A stretch of DNA of 64,000 bases from positions 97,970 through 161,969 of the forward strand of contig CAWUID010000001.1 of assembly GCA_963922315.1 (NCBI GenBank), in the 5' to 3' direction. Under the pieces are notes generated by a model, which was not told the DNA's origin, did not search any database, and saw nothing but the letters and a program-made list of their open reading frames with translations. Both the position numbers and the translations under genes were made by a program. Positions 18,275 through 27,325 of the stretch are shown in pieces. The first letter of the stretch is position 1. Each line of letters opens with the position of its first letter. The DNA is from JAHDBG01 sp963922315. Its GTDB lineage: Bacteria > Pseudomonadota > Gammaproteobacteria > Chromatiales > Chromatiaceae.

Positions 18275-20611
18275 ATGACCTGGTTGATCAGACTTGGTAC
18301 CATCCTGCTCATCAGTATATTTGTGCTACTGCTGTCGGGTGCTGCTGCCATCGGTGTGGCCTATTACAAAATGGCGCCAGACCTGCCGGATATTACCGTC
18401 TTAAACGATGTGCAGTTACAGTTGCCGCTGAAGGTATACAGCCAGGAAGGGGAGCTGATTGCCGAATTTGGTGAAAAAAGACGTTTGTTGCTGGATTATG
18501 CGCAAATCCCGCAAACAGCAATCAATGCGTTTGTTGCTGCAGAAGACGCCGCTTTTTTCAGCCATCCCGGAATTGATCCCATTGGGTTATTGCGCGCTGC
18601 CTTCAAACTGATTACCACCGGAAAACGTCAGCAGGGTGGCAGTACTATCACGATGCAGGTTGCCCGTAATTTTTACCTGAGTCGTGACAAGACTTATCTG
18701 CGCAAACTGTATGAAATCTTTCTGGCCTGGCGAATAGAAAGTGAACTCAGCAAACAAGACATACTGGCGCTGTATCTCAACAAAATTTATCTCGGGCAAC
18801 GAGCCTACGGGATTGGAGCAGCCGCTTATGCATATTACGGCAAACCACTGGAGCAGCTTAATCTGGCCCAGACTGCCACGCTGGCCGGATTGCCGAAAGC
18901 ACCGTCGCGCTACAATCCGTTAGCCAACCCTGAGCGGGCGCTGACCCGGCGCAATTATGTGCTGAGGCAGATGTTGTCTCTGGACATGATCAGACAAGCA
19001 GACTATGACCAGGCGCTGGCTGCCCCGGTCAGCGCTCGTCGCTATAAACCACCGGTACAGGTTGAGGCGCCGTATGTCGCTGAAATGGTCCGGGCACACT
19101 TGTTCGATCAATATGGCGAGGCTGCGTATACCAGCGGCTACGAAGTGTATACCACCATCCAGGCCCGGGATCAGGCTGCTGCTAACCAGGCATTACGTAA
19201 CACCCTGGATGCCTACAGCCAGCGGCATGGCTATCATGGCGCAGAAGCTCATTATGACATCAGTGCTGAAACGATTGATCTGGATGCTTTATTGGCACAA
19301 CATTCGACAGTTGCTGCGCTGATCCCAGGTATAGTTACAGCAGTGAGTAAAAAGACGGCTGAAGTTTATCTGGGTCAGGCACAAACTATCACCTTGCCCT
19401 GGGCAGGCATGAACTGGGCAAAAAAGCATATCAATCCGGATCGGGTCGGCCCTGCACCGAAACGGGCCAGCGCTATTCTGAAGGTCGGGGATCTGATCCG
19501 TGTTCGTCAGACGTCGGGCACATCAGGGCAGGCTGCCTGGCAACTGACACAGGTTCCTAGGTTACTGGGGGCATTGGTTTCAGTCCGGCCAGCAGATGGT
19601 GCCATCCTGGCGCTGGTTGGTGGTTATGATTATTACACCCAAAAATTTAACAGTGCTACCCAGGCCTGGCGACAGCCTGGTTCCGGCTTGAAAGCATTTG
19701 TATATTCCGCTGCACTGGAACATGGTTATACCCCTGCTAGTATCCTGCACGATGCGCCTGTTGTATTTAAAGACCGAGGGTTAGAAGACCTCTGGCGCCC
19801 GGAAAATTATTCCGGTCGTGTGCACGGACCGACCCGTTTGCGTACAGCACTCACGCATTCGCGTAACCTGATCTCTGTCCGATTGTTGCGCGATATCGGC
19901 ATTCCGAAAATGATACGCCACATCAAACGATTTGGTTTCAGCAAAGACAAATTGGTCAACAACCTGTCACTTGCACTCGGCAATGCCAGTGTCACCCCAC
20001 TCCAGATGGCAGCCAGTTATGCGATTCTGGCGAATGGCGGTTACCGCATTACTCCCTATTTCATCACTCATATCCATCAGAATGGCGAACTGATCCATCA
20101 GGCGACACCAGCCACCAACTGCAAGAAGTGTGATCATCCGGCACCGCGCGCCATCAGTGCGCAGAATCAATACCTGATGTATGCCATGATGCAAGATGTG
20201 ATCAAATACGGCACTGCTAAAGCGGCTCGTGCACTAAAGCGTGGTGACTTAGCTGGTAAAACCGGCACCACCAATGATCAGCGCGATGCCTGGTTCAATG
20301 GGTTTAACCAGTCTGTATCTGCCAGTGTCTGGGTTGGCTTTGATAACAACCAGAAACTGGGGCAAGGCGAAGTGGGAGGACGAGTCGCACTACCGGCCTG
20401 GATAGACTATATGGCCGTCGCCTTGCAAGATATAGAAGACCTGTCTCCCGATATGCCGCGAGGTATTGTGCGCACCAGGATAGATCCTGTCACCGGATTA
20501 CGTGTTCCGCCAGACAACAAAAATGCGATCACCGAAGTATTTCGTCGGAAAAACCTGCCGCCGTTCGCGCCAGTCATCGACGATCTTGCTTCAGAAGCTG
20601 AACTATACTGA
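18275..20611 (+). CDS. mrcA: Penicillin-binding protein 1A, bifunctional
   Basis: Class A PBP that polymerises and crosslinks peptidoglycan in the periplasm. One N-terminal membrane helix (residues 5-30), then a GT51 glycosyltransferase domain with AAEDAAFFSHPGID (near 88) and GGSTITMQVARNFYLS (near 122). An OB-like insertion precedes the transpeptidase domain: QPGSGLKAFVY contains the SxxK-type serine (PGSGLK near 467-472), SRN is THSRNLISVR (near 528), and KTGT is GKTGTTNDQRDAW (near 659). 778 residues, close to the family norm. ATG at 18275. Confidence 0.95.
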   Translation: MTWLIRLGTILLISIFVLLLSGAAAIGVAYYKMAPDLPDITVLNDVQLQLPLKVYSQEGELIAEFGEKRRLLLDYAQIPQTAINAFVAAEDAAFFSHPGIDPIGLLRAAFKLITTGKRQQGGSTITMQVARNFYLSRDKTYLRKLYEIFLAWRIESELSKQDILALYLNKIYLGQRAYGIGAAAYAYYGKPLEQLNLAQTATLAGLPKAPSRYNPLANPERALTRRNYVLRQMLSLDMIRQADYDQALAAPVSARRYKPPVQVEAPYVAEMVRAHLFDQYGEAAYTSGYEVYTTIQARDQAAANQALRNTLDAYSQRHGYHGAEAHYDISAETIDLDALLAQHSTVAALIPGIVTAVSKKTAEVYLGQAQTITLPWAGMNWAKKHINPDRVGPAPKRASAILKVGDLIRVRQTSGTSGQAAWQLTQVPRLLGALVSVRPADGAILALVGGYDYYTQKFNSATQAWRQPGSGLKAFVYSAALEHGYTPASILHDAPVVFKDRGLEDLWRPENYSGRVHGPTRLRTALTHSRNLISVRLLRDIGIPKMIRHIKRFGFSKDKLVNNLSLALGNASVTPLQMAASYAILANGGYRITPYFITHIHQNGELIHQATPATNCKKCDHPAPRAISAQNQYLMYAMMQDVIKYGTAKAARALKRGDLAGKTGTTNDQRDAWFNGFNQSVSASVWVGFDNNQKLGQGEVGGRVALPAWIDYMAVALQDIEDLSPDMPRGIVRTRIDPVTGLRVPPDNKNAITEVFRRKNLPPFAPVIDDLASEAELY

Positions 20612-20622
20612 AAGACACCCTG

Positions 20623-21459
20623 ATGCCAACTCATGGCACTTTATTTATCGTTGCCACACCGATCGGCAACCTGAACGACATCAGTGCGCGAGCATTAACA
20701 ACCTTGCGTCAGGTGGATCTGATTGCTGCTGAAGATACACGTCATACCAGGCGTTTGTTGCAGCATGCCGGAATACAGCGTCCTCTGATTGCTCTGCACG
20801 ATCACAACGAACAACACCAGGTACAGCCGCTGCTTGAGCGCTTACGCGCAGGCACCAATATTGCGCTGGTTTCAGATGCCGGAACCCCCCTGATCAGCGA
20901 TCCGGGGTTCCGGCTGGTGCGTGCGTGTCATGCCGCCATAATTCCGGTCGTACCGATCCCGGGACCGAGCGCCCTGATCACTGCGCTCTCGGTCAGTGGC
21001 CTGCCGACCGATGCGTTCTATTTTGCCGGTTTTCCACCGCACAAAAAAAGTGCCCGCCTTACCTGGCTCGAACAATTGCGCCAGCAGACTGCCACTTTAA
21101 TAATGTACGAATCAAACCACCGGGTTTATGACACCCTGACCGACATGCAGGCAGTGTTTGGCCCGGAACGTCAGGCGATGTGTGCCCGCGAATTGACCAA
21201 AACATTTGAAACGTTGCTGCACGGTACCCTGCAGGAAATACAGACTCAGCTGGGACCGCAGCCAAAAGGTGAAATTGTACTGGTTGTGGCGGGTGCCACG
21301 ACTAATCCAGTGACTGCTGAGATGGAACGTTATCTGGATATCCTGCTGGCAGAGTTGCCCCGTAAACAGGCAGTTGCTCTGACAGCAAAGCTGTTGCAAC
21401 TACCGAAGAACCAGGTATACCAACGGGCACTGAGCCATGCTTCTTCGGGTCACTGCTGA
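20623..21459 (+). CDS. rsmI: 16S rRNA (cytidine-1402-2'-O)-methyltransferase
   Basis: SAM-dependent tetrapyrrole-methylase-fold enzyme that modifies C1402 of 16S rRNA. N-terminal GTLFIVATPIGNLNDISARAL, then AAEDTRHTRRLL, VSDAGTPLISDPG and PIPGPSALITALSVSGL are diagnostic. 278 residues, ATG at 20623, 11 bp after mrcA. The stop codon lies inside the first arm of a palindromic repeat (21455-21538). Confidence 0.95.
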   Translation: MPTHGTLFIVATPIGNLNDISARALTTLRQVDLIAAEDTRHTRRLLQHAGIQRPLIALHDHNEQHQVQPLLERLRAGTNIALVSDAGTPLISDPGFRLVRACHAAIIPVVPIPGPSALITALSVSGLPTDAFYFAGFPPHKKSARLTWLEQLRQQTATLIMYESNHRVYDTLTDMQAVFGPERQAMCARELTKTFETLLHGTLQEIQTQLGPQPKGEIVLVVAGATTNPVTAEMERYLDILLAELPRKQAVALTAKLLQLPKNQVYQRALSHASSGHC

Positions 21460-21538
21460 AAACTACTGTACTTGCAGGTACATAGTGCTTCTTCGCTCTG
21501 TTGTTGCTTCGCTCACGATGTTTTCAGCGGTGCCCTTT
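21455..21538. repeat. Palindromic repeat, REP/RAYT family copy 1
   Basis: Starts GCTGAAAAC and ends with the inverse GTTTTCAGC. The interior has the GCTTCGCTC-type core shared with the other copies. It overlaps the rsmI stop and may act as its transcript end. One of five related copies that cluster around the RAYT gene at 22389-23114. Confidence 0.7.
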
Positions 21539-21639
21539 TGATACAATGAAAAGCTGATTTTTCAGACATCATTACCATCATGCATCGGACGACAAGCAAC
21601 CGATTCCATTCTTTTCCTCTGAACTGACGGAGATTTTTC

Positions 21640-22242
21640 ATGAGTAACCTGATCGGTACCCCTGCCCCGGATTTCACCACATCAGCCGTACTGGGCGACG
21701 GCACCATTGTTGAAGATTTCTCCTTATCCTCTACGCTCCAGGGCAAATATGGAGTCGTGTTTTTTTACCCGCTTGACTTCACTTTCGTCTGCCCGTCTGA
21801 GTTGATCGCAGTAGACCATCGGGTTGAAGCTTTCAGAAAGCTGAATACCGAAGTGATCGGTGTTTCTATTGATTCACATTTTACCCATAATGCCTGGCGT
21901 AACACGCCGGTGAACCAGGGTGGCATCGGGCCAATTCAGTACACACTGGCAGCTGATATCAAGCATGAGATCATGCAGGCCTATGGCGTTGCCAGCCCGG
22001 GCGGTGTTGCATTTCGTGGTGTTTTCGTTATTGATCAGAATCGCGTAGTGCGTTCTCAGATCATCAACGATCTGCCACTGGGCCGCAATTTCGACGAAGT
22101 CATTCGTTTGATTGAAGCATTGCAATTCCACGAAGAGCATGGCGAAGTCTGCCCTGCAGGTTGGCAGAAAGGTGACTCGGGTATGTCAGCTTCGCCTGAT
22201 GGTGTAGCAGATTATCTGGCAAAAAACTCAGATAAACTGTAA
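21640..22242 (+). CDS. 2-Cys peroxiredoxin (AhpC/Tsa, Prx1 type)
   Basis: Thiol peroxidase that reduces H2O2 and organic peroxides in the cytoplasm. The peroxidatic cysteine is in DFTFVCPSELIA (near residue 50), and the resolving cysteine is in HGEVCPAGWQKGD (near 170). 200 residues, typical for Prx1. A fair ribosome binding site (GGAG) precedes the ATG at 21640. Single gene between two copies of the palindromic repeat. In a sulfur oxidiser it fits oxidative-stress defence. Confidence 0.95.
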   Translation: MSNLIGTPAPDFTTSAVLGDGTIVEDFSLSSTLQGKYGVVFFYPLDFTFVCPSELIAVDHRVEAFRKLNTEVIGVSIDSHFTHNAWRNTPVNQGGIGPIQYTLAADIKHEIMQAYGVASPGGVAFRGVFVIDQNRVVRSQIINDLPLGRNFDEVIRLIEALQFHEEHGEVCPAGWQKGDSGMSASPDGVADYLAKNSDKL

Positions 22243-22248
22243 ACCACT

Positions 22249-22355
22249 TCTGAAAACTGCTGCGCTTGCAAAGACTTCGTTACAAAATGCTCATGTACGC
22301 CTTGTACACTGCGCTTTTGCGCCTCGTCTTTGCTGCGCTCGCGACGTTTTCAGAG
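22249..22355. repeat. Palindromic repeat, REP/RAYT family copy 2
   Basis: Arms TCTGAAAAC (22249-22257) and GTTTTCAGA (22346-22354). Internal GCTCATGTACGCCTTGTACA and GCGCTCGCGACG segments recur in copies 4 and 5. Lies between the peroxiredoxin gene and the 3' end of the RAYT gene. Confidence 0.75.
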
Positions 22356-22388
22356 GCACCTGGAGCTGGGGGTCGCTTAAAATCAAGG

Positions 22389-23114
22389 TTATCGTTTGTC
22401 GGATGTCGTCCGGTCATCGTTGACAGGTTGATTGTTATGTGGACGCCCGGCCTTGCCACGGGTGGCGCGGATTTTCAATGTTTTTTCGACTTCAGCAGCG
22501 AATTTTGGTGAACCGAGTGCATAATTGCCCTGGGTAGCTACCCGGATTTCTTCTGCCAGATGTGGATCCAGTGGCTGGCGAAACAAGGCATGATAAGTGT
22601 TGGCACGTGCTGCATGTGTTGCACCAAAATTACGGTAAGCCTGGTGCGGCTGTAACAGATCACTGGCCTGACCCAATGCATTCACATGGAAGCTGGACCA
22701 GCGGTAATCTTCTGGTTTTTCGGCCAGTTGCTTGCGTACTGGTGTCAGCTCAATGTACCGATAACAACCGAGCACATAATGATCCTCGTTGGTAACACAG
22801 GAGCGATAGCGCCCTTCCCACAAGGTACCGGTGCGCTGATGCGCCCGGTTGATATATTGCACATACCGCTGACCCAATAAACGCATCAGGTCGCTGACGC
22901 CTGCTGCATGGGCTGGTGTCAGCAACAGATGCACACGATTTGATAACAGGGCATACGCATGAATAAGACATTGTGTGCGCTGTGCAATTTCGCGTAACCA
23001 CCTGAGATAAGAAGCATAATCTTCGTCGTCGAAAAAACAGTCCTGGCTGTTGTTTCCACGCTGAATGATATGCATTGGTGTATCAGGCAGCACTAAACGA
23101 CTACGGCGTGGCAT
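22389..23114 (-). CDS. REP-associated tyrosine transposase (RAYT) with altered HUH motif
   Basis: Y1-type transposase-like protein of 241 residues, beginning MPRRSRLVLPDTPMHIIQRGNN, the hallmark of TnpA_REP/RAYT proteins that process REP palindromes. The usual N-H-V-H (HUH) metal-binding motif reads NRVH here (SNRVHLLLTP near residue 60): the first His is Arg (codon CGT). The catalytic tyrosine region GCYRYIELTPVR is kept. Palindromic repeats lie on both sides (22249-22355 and 23253-23347), as expected for RAYT loci. The change suggests a decayed or domesticated enzyme. Confidence 0.92.
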   Translation of the reverse strand: MPRRSRLVLPDTPMHIIQRGNNSQDCFFDDEDYASYLRWLREIAQRTQCLIHAYALLSNRVHLLLTPAHAAGVSDLMRLLGQRYVQYINRAHQRTGTLWEGRYRSCVTNEDHYVLGCYRYIELTPVRKQLAEKPEDYRWSSFHVNALGQASDLLQPHQAYRNFGATHAARANTYHALFRQPLDPHLAEEIRVATQGNYALGSPKFAAEVEKTLKIRATRGKAGRPHNNQPVNDDRTTSDKR

Positions 23115-23252
23115 AAATCAAACCTTCGGTGTGAACAGGGTATGGAATTCGGGGGTCATGGCAGATTTTTTCCATCTTACCATAAATAATCATTCTCTGT
23201 CCCCAAATCAATTGATGACTGAGTACAAAATGGTGTACTCAGTCATTGGGGC

Positions 23253-23347
23253 ACTTCTGAAAACGTTGCGAGTGCAGCAAAGGTGATGCGAAAAAGCATA
23301 GTCTACAAGATGTATACAAGCATTTTGCAACGCAGTCGTTTTCAGAG
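23253..23347. repeat. Palindromic repeat, REP/RAYT family copy 3
   Basis: Arms ACTTCTGAAAACGTTGCG (from 23253) and CGCAGTCGTTTTCAGAG (ending 23347), separated by a diverged middle. It lies between the RAYT start and the 3' end of soxA, so the RAYT gene is bracketed by copies 2 and 3. Confidence 0.7.
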
Positions 23348-23364
23348 TCAGAAATGTCCAGTGA

Positions 23365-24210
23365 CTATTTGCGCGCTGAGGGCCCGTTATATTGAATATC
23401 GTTACTCATATGGCTCAGGAAATATTCCAGGTTACGAAATTCAACACTTTGCGCTTTATACGGCTGCGCACGCATTTGTTTCATGCAGCCGCTGAAACGG
23501 CGGTGCAAGGTACCCAGCTCACCCCATTTAGAGCGATAGACTGGCCAACCACTGGTATGGCCAAGGGCCGGACTCATGATATCTGTGCGCACACGTTGTC
23601 CGGCAGACTGCATATGGCAGGAAGCACAAGAAAAATTAAGCTGACCGCGTCGCGCAAAATAGAGGCTTTTCCCTTCGTTATAAGCCTTCAGAGCAGCTGC
23701 GTCGGGAATTTTCACGTCAACGGTTTGCCCGCGTGAGGCATAAGCCAGATAGGCTAGCAAATCAGCAATTTTACCTTTCTTGTATTTGAGTGGTTTTTCC
23801 CCGTTGCGGATGCGGCATTCGTTGATTGCCAGGGGCAGGGTAATGACCTGTTGGCTGGCAGTATCCCAGTAGGGATAATTTTTACGTTGTGCCGGGTCAT
23901 TGCCAAAACAGTCTGCATAGGTTTTACCATTGGCAAACGGGGTATGCCATAGTGTCTCACCGGTTTCGACCATTGGTTCGTATGGCGGAAACTCTTCTAT
24001 TGCTTCCCAGTTTTCGCGGGATATGGCGTCAATCGCGTATACGCCATTGGCATATTGTTGCAGAGATACACCAGGAAAACGTTGTTCAAAATAGTGCCGG
24101 TAAGTTGCAATATCTTCTGTTGGTGTGGTGTCGGTGGCTTGTTTCCCGGCGGCGGTGGCATGTCCGATACTCAGCAACATGATGCTCAATGTGGCAAAAA
24201 ATTTAGTCAT
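23365..24210 (-). CDS. soxA: SoxA, c-type cytochrome of the SoxAX complex
   Basis: Periplasmic cytochrome that, with SoxX, attaches thiosulfate to the SoxY swinging arm. The ATG at 24208-24210 starts a signal peptide (MTKFFATLSIMLLSIGHATAA); the frame upstream to 24276 is not SoxA-like. One CxxCH haem site is seen (CASCH, near residue 195), plus the conserved RFSGCMKQMRAQPY segment with the haem-ligating or active-site cysteine (near 245). The N-terminal haem site of two-haem SoxA is not present as CxxCH, so this is the single-haem type. Last gene of soxXYZA. No soxB follows within the window. Confidence 0.93.
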   Translation of the reverse strand: MTKFFATLSIMLLSIGHATAAGKQATDTTPTEDIATYRHYFEQRFPGVSLQQYANGVYAIDAISRENWEAIEEFPPYEPMVETGETLWHTPFANGKTYADCFGNDPAQRKNYPYWDTASQQVITLPLAINECRIRNGEKPLKYKKGKIADLLAYLAYASRGQTVDVKIPDAAALKAYNEGKSLYFARRGQLNFSCASCHMQSAGQRVRTDIMSPALGHTSGWPVYRSKWGELGTLHRRFSGCMKQMRAQPYKAQSVEFRNLEYFLSHMSNDIQYNGPSARK

Positions 24211-24229
24211 TTGCTGTTGCTCCCTGGGG

Positions 24230-24547
24230 CTATCTGATCCTGGCACTACCCGTGCCGGTCTGACCGGTATTATCAACCCAGTTCAGGGTGATTTCCTCTC
24301 CCGGCTGTCCGCCCCGATATTTGAAGGCGACATAGGGATTTTTGGAGACGCCTGGCCCCCAATGTGTTTTCATCAGCAAGGTCTCTCCACTGAGTGCGGT
24401 GACTTCCTGAATAAAATGCGCAGGGATCAGTTTGCCTGTTTTACTGTTTTTGCGCTGACCGGTTTCCATCGGATGACTGATCAGTGCTTTAACAGTCGTG
24501 ATACCGTCTTTTTGTCTCGCCCGGATGCGGATGGATTTTTTTGCCAT
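24230..24547 (-). CDS. soxZ: SoxZ, sulfur carrier complex subunit
   Basis: Partner of SoxY in the carrier that holds sulfur intermediates during thiosulfate oxidation. 105 residues with no signal peptide (it is co-exported with SoxY), beginning MAKKSIRIRA, with HPMETGQRKN and WGPGVSKNPYVAF typical of SoxZ. Twenty bases separate its end from the soxA start. A palindromic repeat separates it from soxY. Confidence 0.94.
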   Translation of the reverse strand: MAKKSIRIRARQKDGITTVKALISHPMETGQRKNSKTGKLIPAHFIQEVTALSGETLLMKTHWGPGVSKNPYVAFKYRGGQPGEEITLNWVDNTGQTGTGSARIR

Positions 24548-24556
24548 CTGTGTATG

Positions 24557-24648
24557 CTCTTCTGAGTCTGAATAAAAATACTCATGTACGCTTTGTACAC
24601 TACGCTCTTGTGCCCCGTCTCTGCTTCACTCGTGATGTTTTCAGAGGC
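24557..24648. repeat. Palindromic repeat, REP/RAYT family copy 4 inside the sox operon
   Basis: Related to copy 2 (shared CTCATGTACGCTTTGTACAC and GATGTTTTCAGAGGC); its other arm is diverged (CTTCTGAGTCTGAAT). It lies between soxZ and soxY, within the operon, so it may affect mRNA processing or the SoxY:SoxZ expression ratio. Confidence 0.65.
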
Positions 24649-24686
24649 GTTTTGGTTTGTATCCTGGTTGCTGTCGCTGTCAGCAG

Positions 24687-25139
24687 TTAACCACCGCAAC
24701 CGCCAATCGTCACTTTGACGTTTTTATGATTGCGGTAAAGTTGATCTCCGACCCTGGCGACAGCCACAATATCTGATGTTTTTGCCATCTTGATGCGCGC
24801 TGAAACATCTGCGATTGCACCAGCGCTCAGTACAAAAGTGCCGACGAGCGGTTGGTTATTGCCAGTCGCCAGAATCGCGATAGTTTCTACGTCTGTACGA
24901 TCAGTTTTTACGGTGACTGGTACAACGGCACCATTTTCAGCGATATCTGGTGCTTTAATCACCAGATCTTCTGCTTCTGTGATGTTGCCAGGGCCGAGCG
25001 CTTCCCGGATCGCGTCATCCAGTGTTTTTTGTTGAAATGCTGCCTTCGGCCAGGCGGCACTGACAATAGAAGGGATCAATCCGGCAGTCAGGGCTGCGAG
25101 CGCGCCTTTCAGAAAGGTCCGACGGGTGAATGTCGTCAT
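24687..25139 (-). CDS. soxY: SoxY, thiosulfate-binding swinging-arm protein
   Basis: Periplasmic carrier whose C-terminal cysteine binds thiosulfate and later sulfane intermediates. A twin-arginine signal is clear (RRTFLKGALAALTAG), and the protein ends in the diagnostic GGCGG swinging arm (residues 146-150). 150 residues. Lies 10 bp downstream of soxX. Confidence 0.96.
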   Translation of the reverse strand: MTTFTRRTFLKGALAALTAGLIPSIVSAAWPKAAFQQKTLDDAIREALGPGNITEAEDLVIKAPDIAENGAVVPVTVKTDRTDVETIAILATGNNQPLVGTFVLSAGAIADVSARIKMAKTSDIVAVARVGDQLYRNHKNVKVTIGGCGG

Positions 25140-25149
25140 GATGTCAGGC

Positions 25150-25491
25150 TCATAAAGTGTAAAGATAGTCCAGTACCGCGTTAATTTCGGTTTCTGTCAG
25201 AATGTGATATTTGCCGAATGGTGGCATCCGTGACCCGGGGTTCAGTTGTGTCGCATCGTATATCTGGTCATACAGTTTCTGCCGGTCAGGGAAGCGTGCT
25301 TGCATAGCAATTAATGGTGGCCCCAGATTACCGGGGCTGTCACCTTCCGGCATGCTGTGACAGGCCAGACAATTGCCACCTTTGCGATCCCAGGCGATGG
25401 CTTTACCTGCGGCAATTTGTTCCGGTGTGGCAGCCATCGTTATGCCTGATAACGAGATAAGAAATAATATTAACTTTACTAAGTGAGACAT
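25150..25491 (-). CDS. soxX: SoxX, monohaem cytochrome c
   Basis: Small subunit of the SoxAX cytochrome. Signal peptide (residues 1-20, ending TMA), one haem site CLACH (near 41), and the downstream Met ligand region SRMPPFGKY (near 87-95). 113 residues, short but within the family range. First gene of the soxXYZA unit, 38 bp after the preceding XRE regulator gene. Confidence 0.93.
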   Translation of the reverse strand: MSHLVKLILFLISLSGITMAATPEQIAAGKAIAWDRKGGNCLACHSMPEGDSPGNLGPPLIAMQARFPDRQKLYDQIYDATQLNPGSRMPPFGKYHILTETEINAVLDYLYTL

Positions 25492-25529
25492 ACTTTCTTC
25501 CGATACATGATGAAGACAGCCTGAATTGA

Positions 25530-25922
25530 TCAGGTTGACTTTTTCCCCTGAGTTGCCTGATCAAACCATTCGGTTAAAGCTTGTTTCAGGCTGGCCCGGC
25601 TGGCTTGTGACAAACGGCGGTAGATATTAACCAGCAGCTGTTCTTCCTGATCCAACTGGTCAAATCTGTTCTTGTCTTCGACATCTCTTTGTTGCTGAGT
25701 TCGGTGCCTTTTTTTATGTCCGCGTCCGGTGGCTAACCACTCCGGGTCAACGTCCAGCAGTTTGGCTATCGAAAACAAGTGTTCCATGCGCAGGTTTTTC
25801 ACCTGACCTTTTTCCCAGCGACTGACGGCGGCGCTGGTGACACCAACATGGCGTGCTAAGTTGCTGGCTTTTATGCCGGCGTCCCGGCGGGCTTCAAAAA
25901 TACGTTCTTCTAGCAGGCTCAT
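25530..25922 (-). CDS. XRE-family transcriptional regulator
   Basis: 130 residues with an N-terminal HTH_3 domain (about 8-65: GIKASNLARHVGVTSAAVSRWEKG). The C-terminal part is charged and without a recognised sensor domain. Lies 38 bp upstream of soxX on the same strand, so it could share the sox transcript or regulate it, but no operator can be shown. No toxin partner is adjacent, which argues against an antitoxin. Confidence 0.85.
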   Translation of the reverse strand: MSLLEERIFEARRDAGIKASNLARHVGVTSAAVSRWEKGQVKNLRMEHLFSIAKLLDVDPEWLATGRGHKKRHRTQQQRDVEDKNRFDQLDQEEQLLVNIYRRLSQASRASLKQALTEWFDQATQGKKST

Positions 25923-26048
25923 AGCCGAAGATGATCACTGATTAGCAGTTAATTTTGGTTGTCAATCATACTTCTTGCTATATCTGCCGGATTGGTCAGA
26001 AAGGTGGTGATCGCCAGCCTGTCTCAGGCTGTGTGGTGACAGTCCTGG

Positions 26049-26774
26049 TCATGTCAGACGCTGTGTTGGCAGGGTCTGCATGGTGTTTTCTATCCAGTCT
26101 TCGGTCAGGGCCAGAATCTCTTTGGTGCTTTTGTCAGTGGTTGTGATCGGTGGCCCGATCCGCACCTGGATGGTGCCGGGATATTTTTTCAGTCCGCGTC
26201 GTGCCCAGTAGACGCCCGCATTATGCGCAATCGGTACGACCGGATAGCCGGTTTTCTGCGCCAGCATGGCACCCCCGACATTATATTTCTGGCGCATGCC
26301 CGGTGCGGTGCGGGTACCTTCCGGAAAGATCAATACACTGCGTCCGGCATCCAGTGCCTCTCCGCCAGACTGGATCAGATCCAGGATTGCACGCCGTCCC
26401 GCATGCCGATCTATCGGGATAAAGCTGCCAACCCTCAGTACCCAACCGAGTACCGGGATATGTAATAACTCTTTTTTTAACACCCAGGCCTGTTGTTTTG
26501 GCAAATGGTGGTGCAGGCTGATGGTTTCCCAGGCTGACTGATGTTTCACCATCAGAATGCAGGGCGCTGCTGCCAGGTGTTCCTGTCCTGTTACCTGTAC
26601 ATTCAGCCCGCAGATCACTTTTTGCAGCCAGGCATTGGCTTGCGACCAGCGTTGCACCATCCGATCAACATAACGTGTCGATACAAATTTATAAGGCACG
26701 AGTATTGCCGCACCATATAACAAAATAGTTATCATCAGCAGGGCAAAGTACAGGATTGCACGTAATAAGGTCAT
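26049..26774 (-). CDS. plsC: 1-acyl-sn-glycerol-3-phosphate acyltransferase
   Basis: Makes phosphatidic acid from lysophosphatidic acid at the inner membrane. An N-terminal membrane helix (about 5-30) precedes the acyltransferase motifs: VKHQSAWET (HX4E variant common in proteobacteria), GSFIPIDRHAGRRA, and FPEGTRTAPG, then VPIAHNAG. 241 residues. The ATG overlaps the gmhB stop by 4 bp, and this gmhB-plsC pair is common in proteobacteria. Confidence 0.94.
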   Translation of the reverse strand: MTLLRAILYFALLMITILLYGAAILVPYKFVSTRYVDRMVQRWSQANAWLQKVICGLNVQVTGQEHLAAAPCILMVKHQSAWETISLHHHLPKQQAWVLKKELLHIPVLGWVLRVGSFIPIDRHAGRRAILDLIQSGGEALDAGRSVLIFPEGTRTAPGMRQKYNVGGAMLAQKTGYPVVPIAHNAGVYWARRGLKKYPGTIQVRIGPPITTTDKSTKEILALTEDWIENTMQTLPTQRLT

Positions 26775-27310
26775 GTCATCTGCTCCAACAGATAAGGGAT
26801 GGCATGTTGCAAATCAGCGAAGGCCGGGATATTGGCCCAGGCGGGTTCGCGCGCTGTCAGTTGGCCTTTTCCGGTCAGCACTCGTACCGGAGATGCGCCG
26901 ACTCGCTCCGCTGCTGCCAGGTCCCGGCCACTGTCTCCGACGACAGGTACGCCGCACAGGCTACAGTCGAAATGTGCTGCGATCTGGTGGTATAGCCCGG
27001 GCGCTGGCTTGCGACAGGCGCAGCCTTCATCCGGACCATGCGGACAATAGACCAGGTGATCAATATGACCACCGACTGCACTCAGTTCTGCCTGCATCCT
27101 GGCATGCATGGCATCCAGAGTCGCGGTATCAAATAAGCCGCGCGCAATGCCGGACTGGTTTGTGGCCACAGCGACCTTCACATGAGCCTGGTTCAATTGT
27201 GCAATCGCGTCCAGGCTGCCGGGCAATGCATGCCACTCCGTCGGGCTTTTAATATAATGACTTGAGTCCTGGTTGATGACACCGTCACGATCCAGAATCA
27301 CCAGACGCAT
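26771..27310 (-). CDS. gmhB: D-glycero-beta-D-manno-heptose-1,7-bisphosphate 7-phosphatase
   Basis: HAD-superfamily phosphatase in ADP-heptose synthesis for the LPS inner core. Motif I is LDRDGVINQDS at the N-terminus; CPHGPDEGCACRKPAPG holds the zinc-binding cysteines (near 92-107), and VGDSGRDLAAA is the late acidic motif (near 130). 179 residues, normal size. Upstream of and overlapping plsC. Confidence 0.94.
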   Translation of the reverse strand: MRLVILDRDGVINQDSSHYIKSPTEWHALPGSLDAIAQLNQAHVKVAVATNQSGIARGLFDTATLDAMHARMQAELSAVGGHIDHLVYCPHGPDEGCACRKPAPGLYHQIAAHFDCSLCGVPVVGDSGRDLAAAERVGASPVRVLTGKGQLTAREPAWANIPAFADLQHAIPYLLEQMT

Positions 27311-27325
27311 GTAAAAGTTGCCTCT

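Noticed and set aside
25530..25922. Antitoxin of a toxin-antitoxin pair
   Set aside because: No toxin-like gene is adjacent; it is better described as an XRE regulator next to sox.
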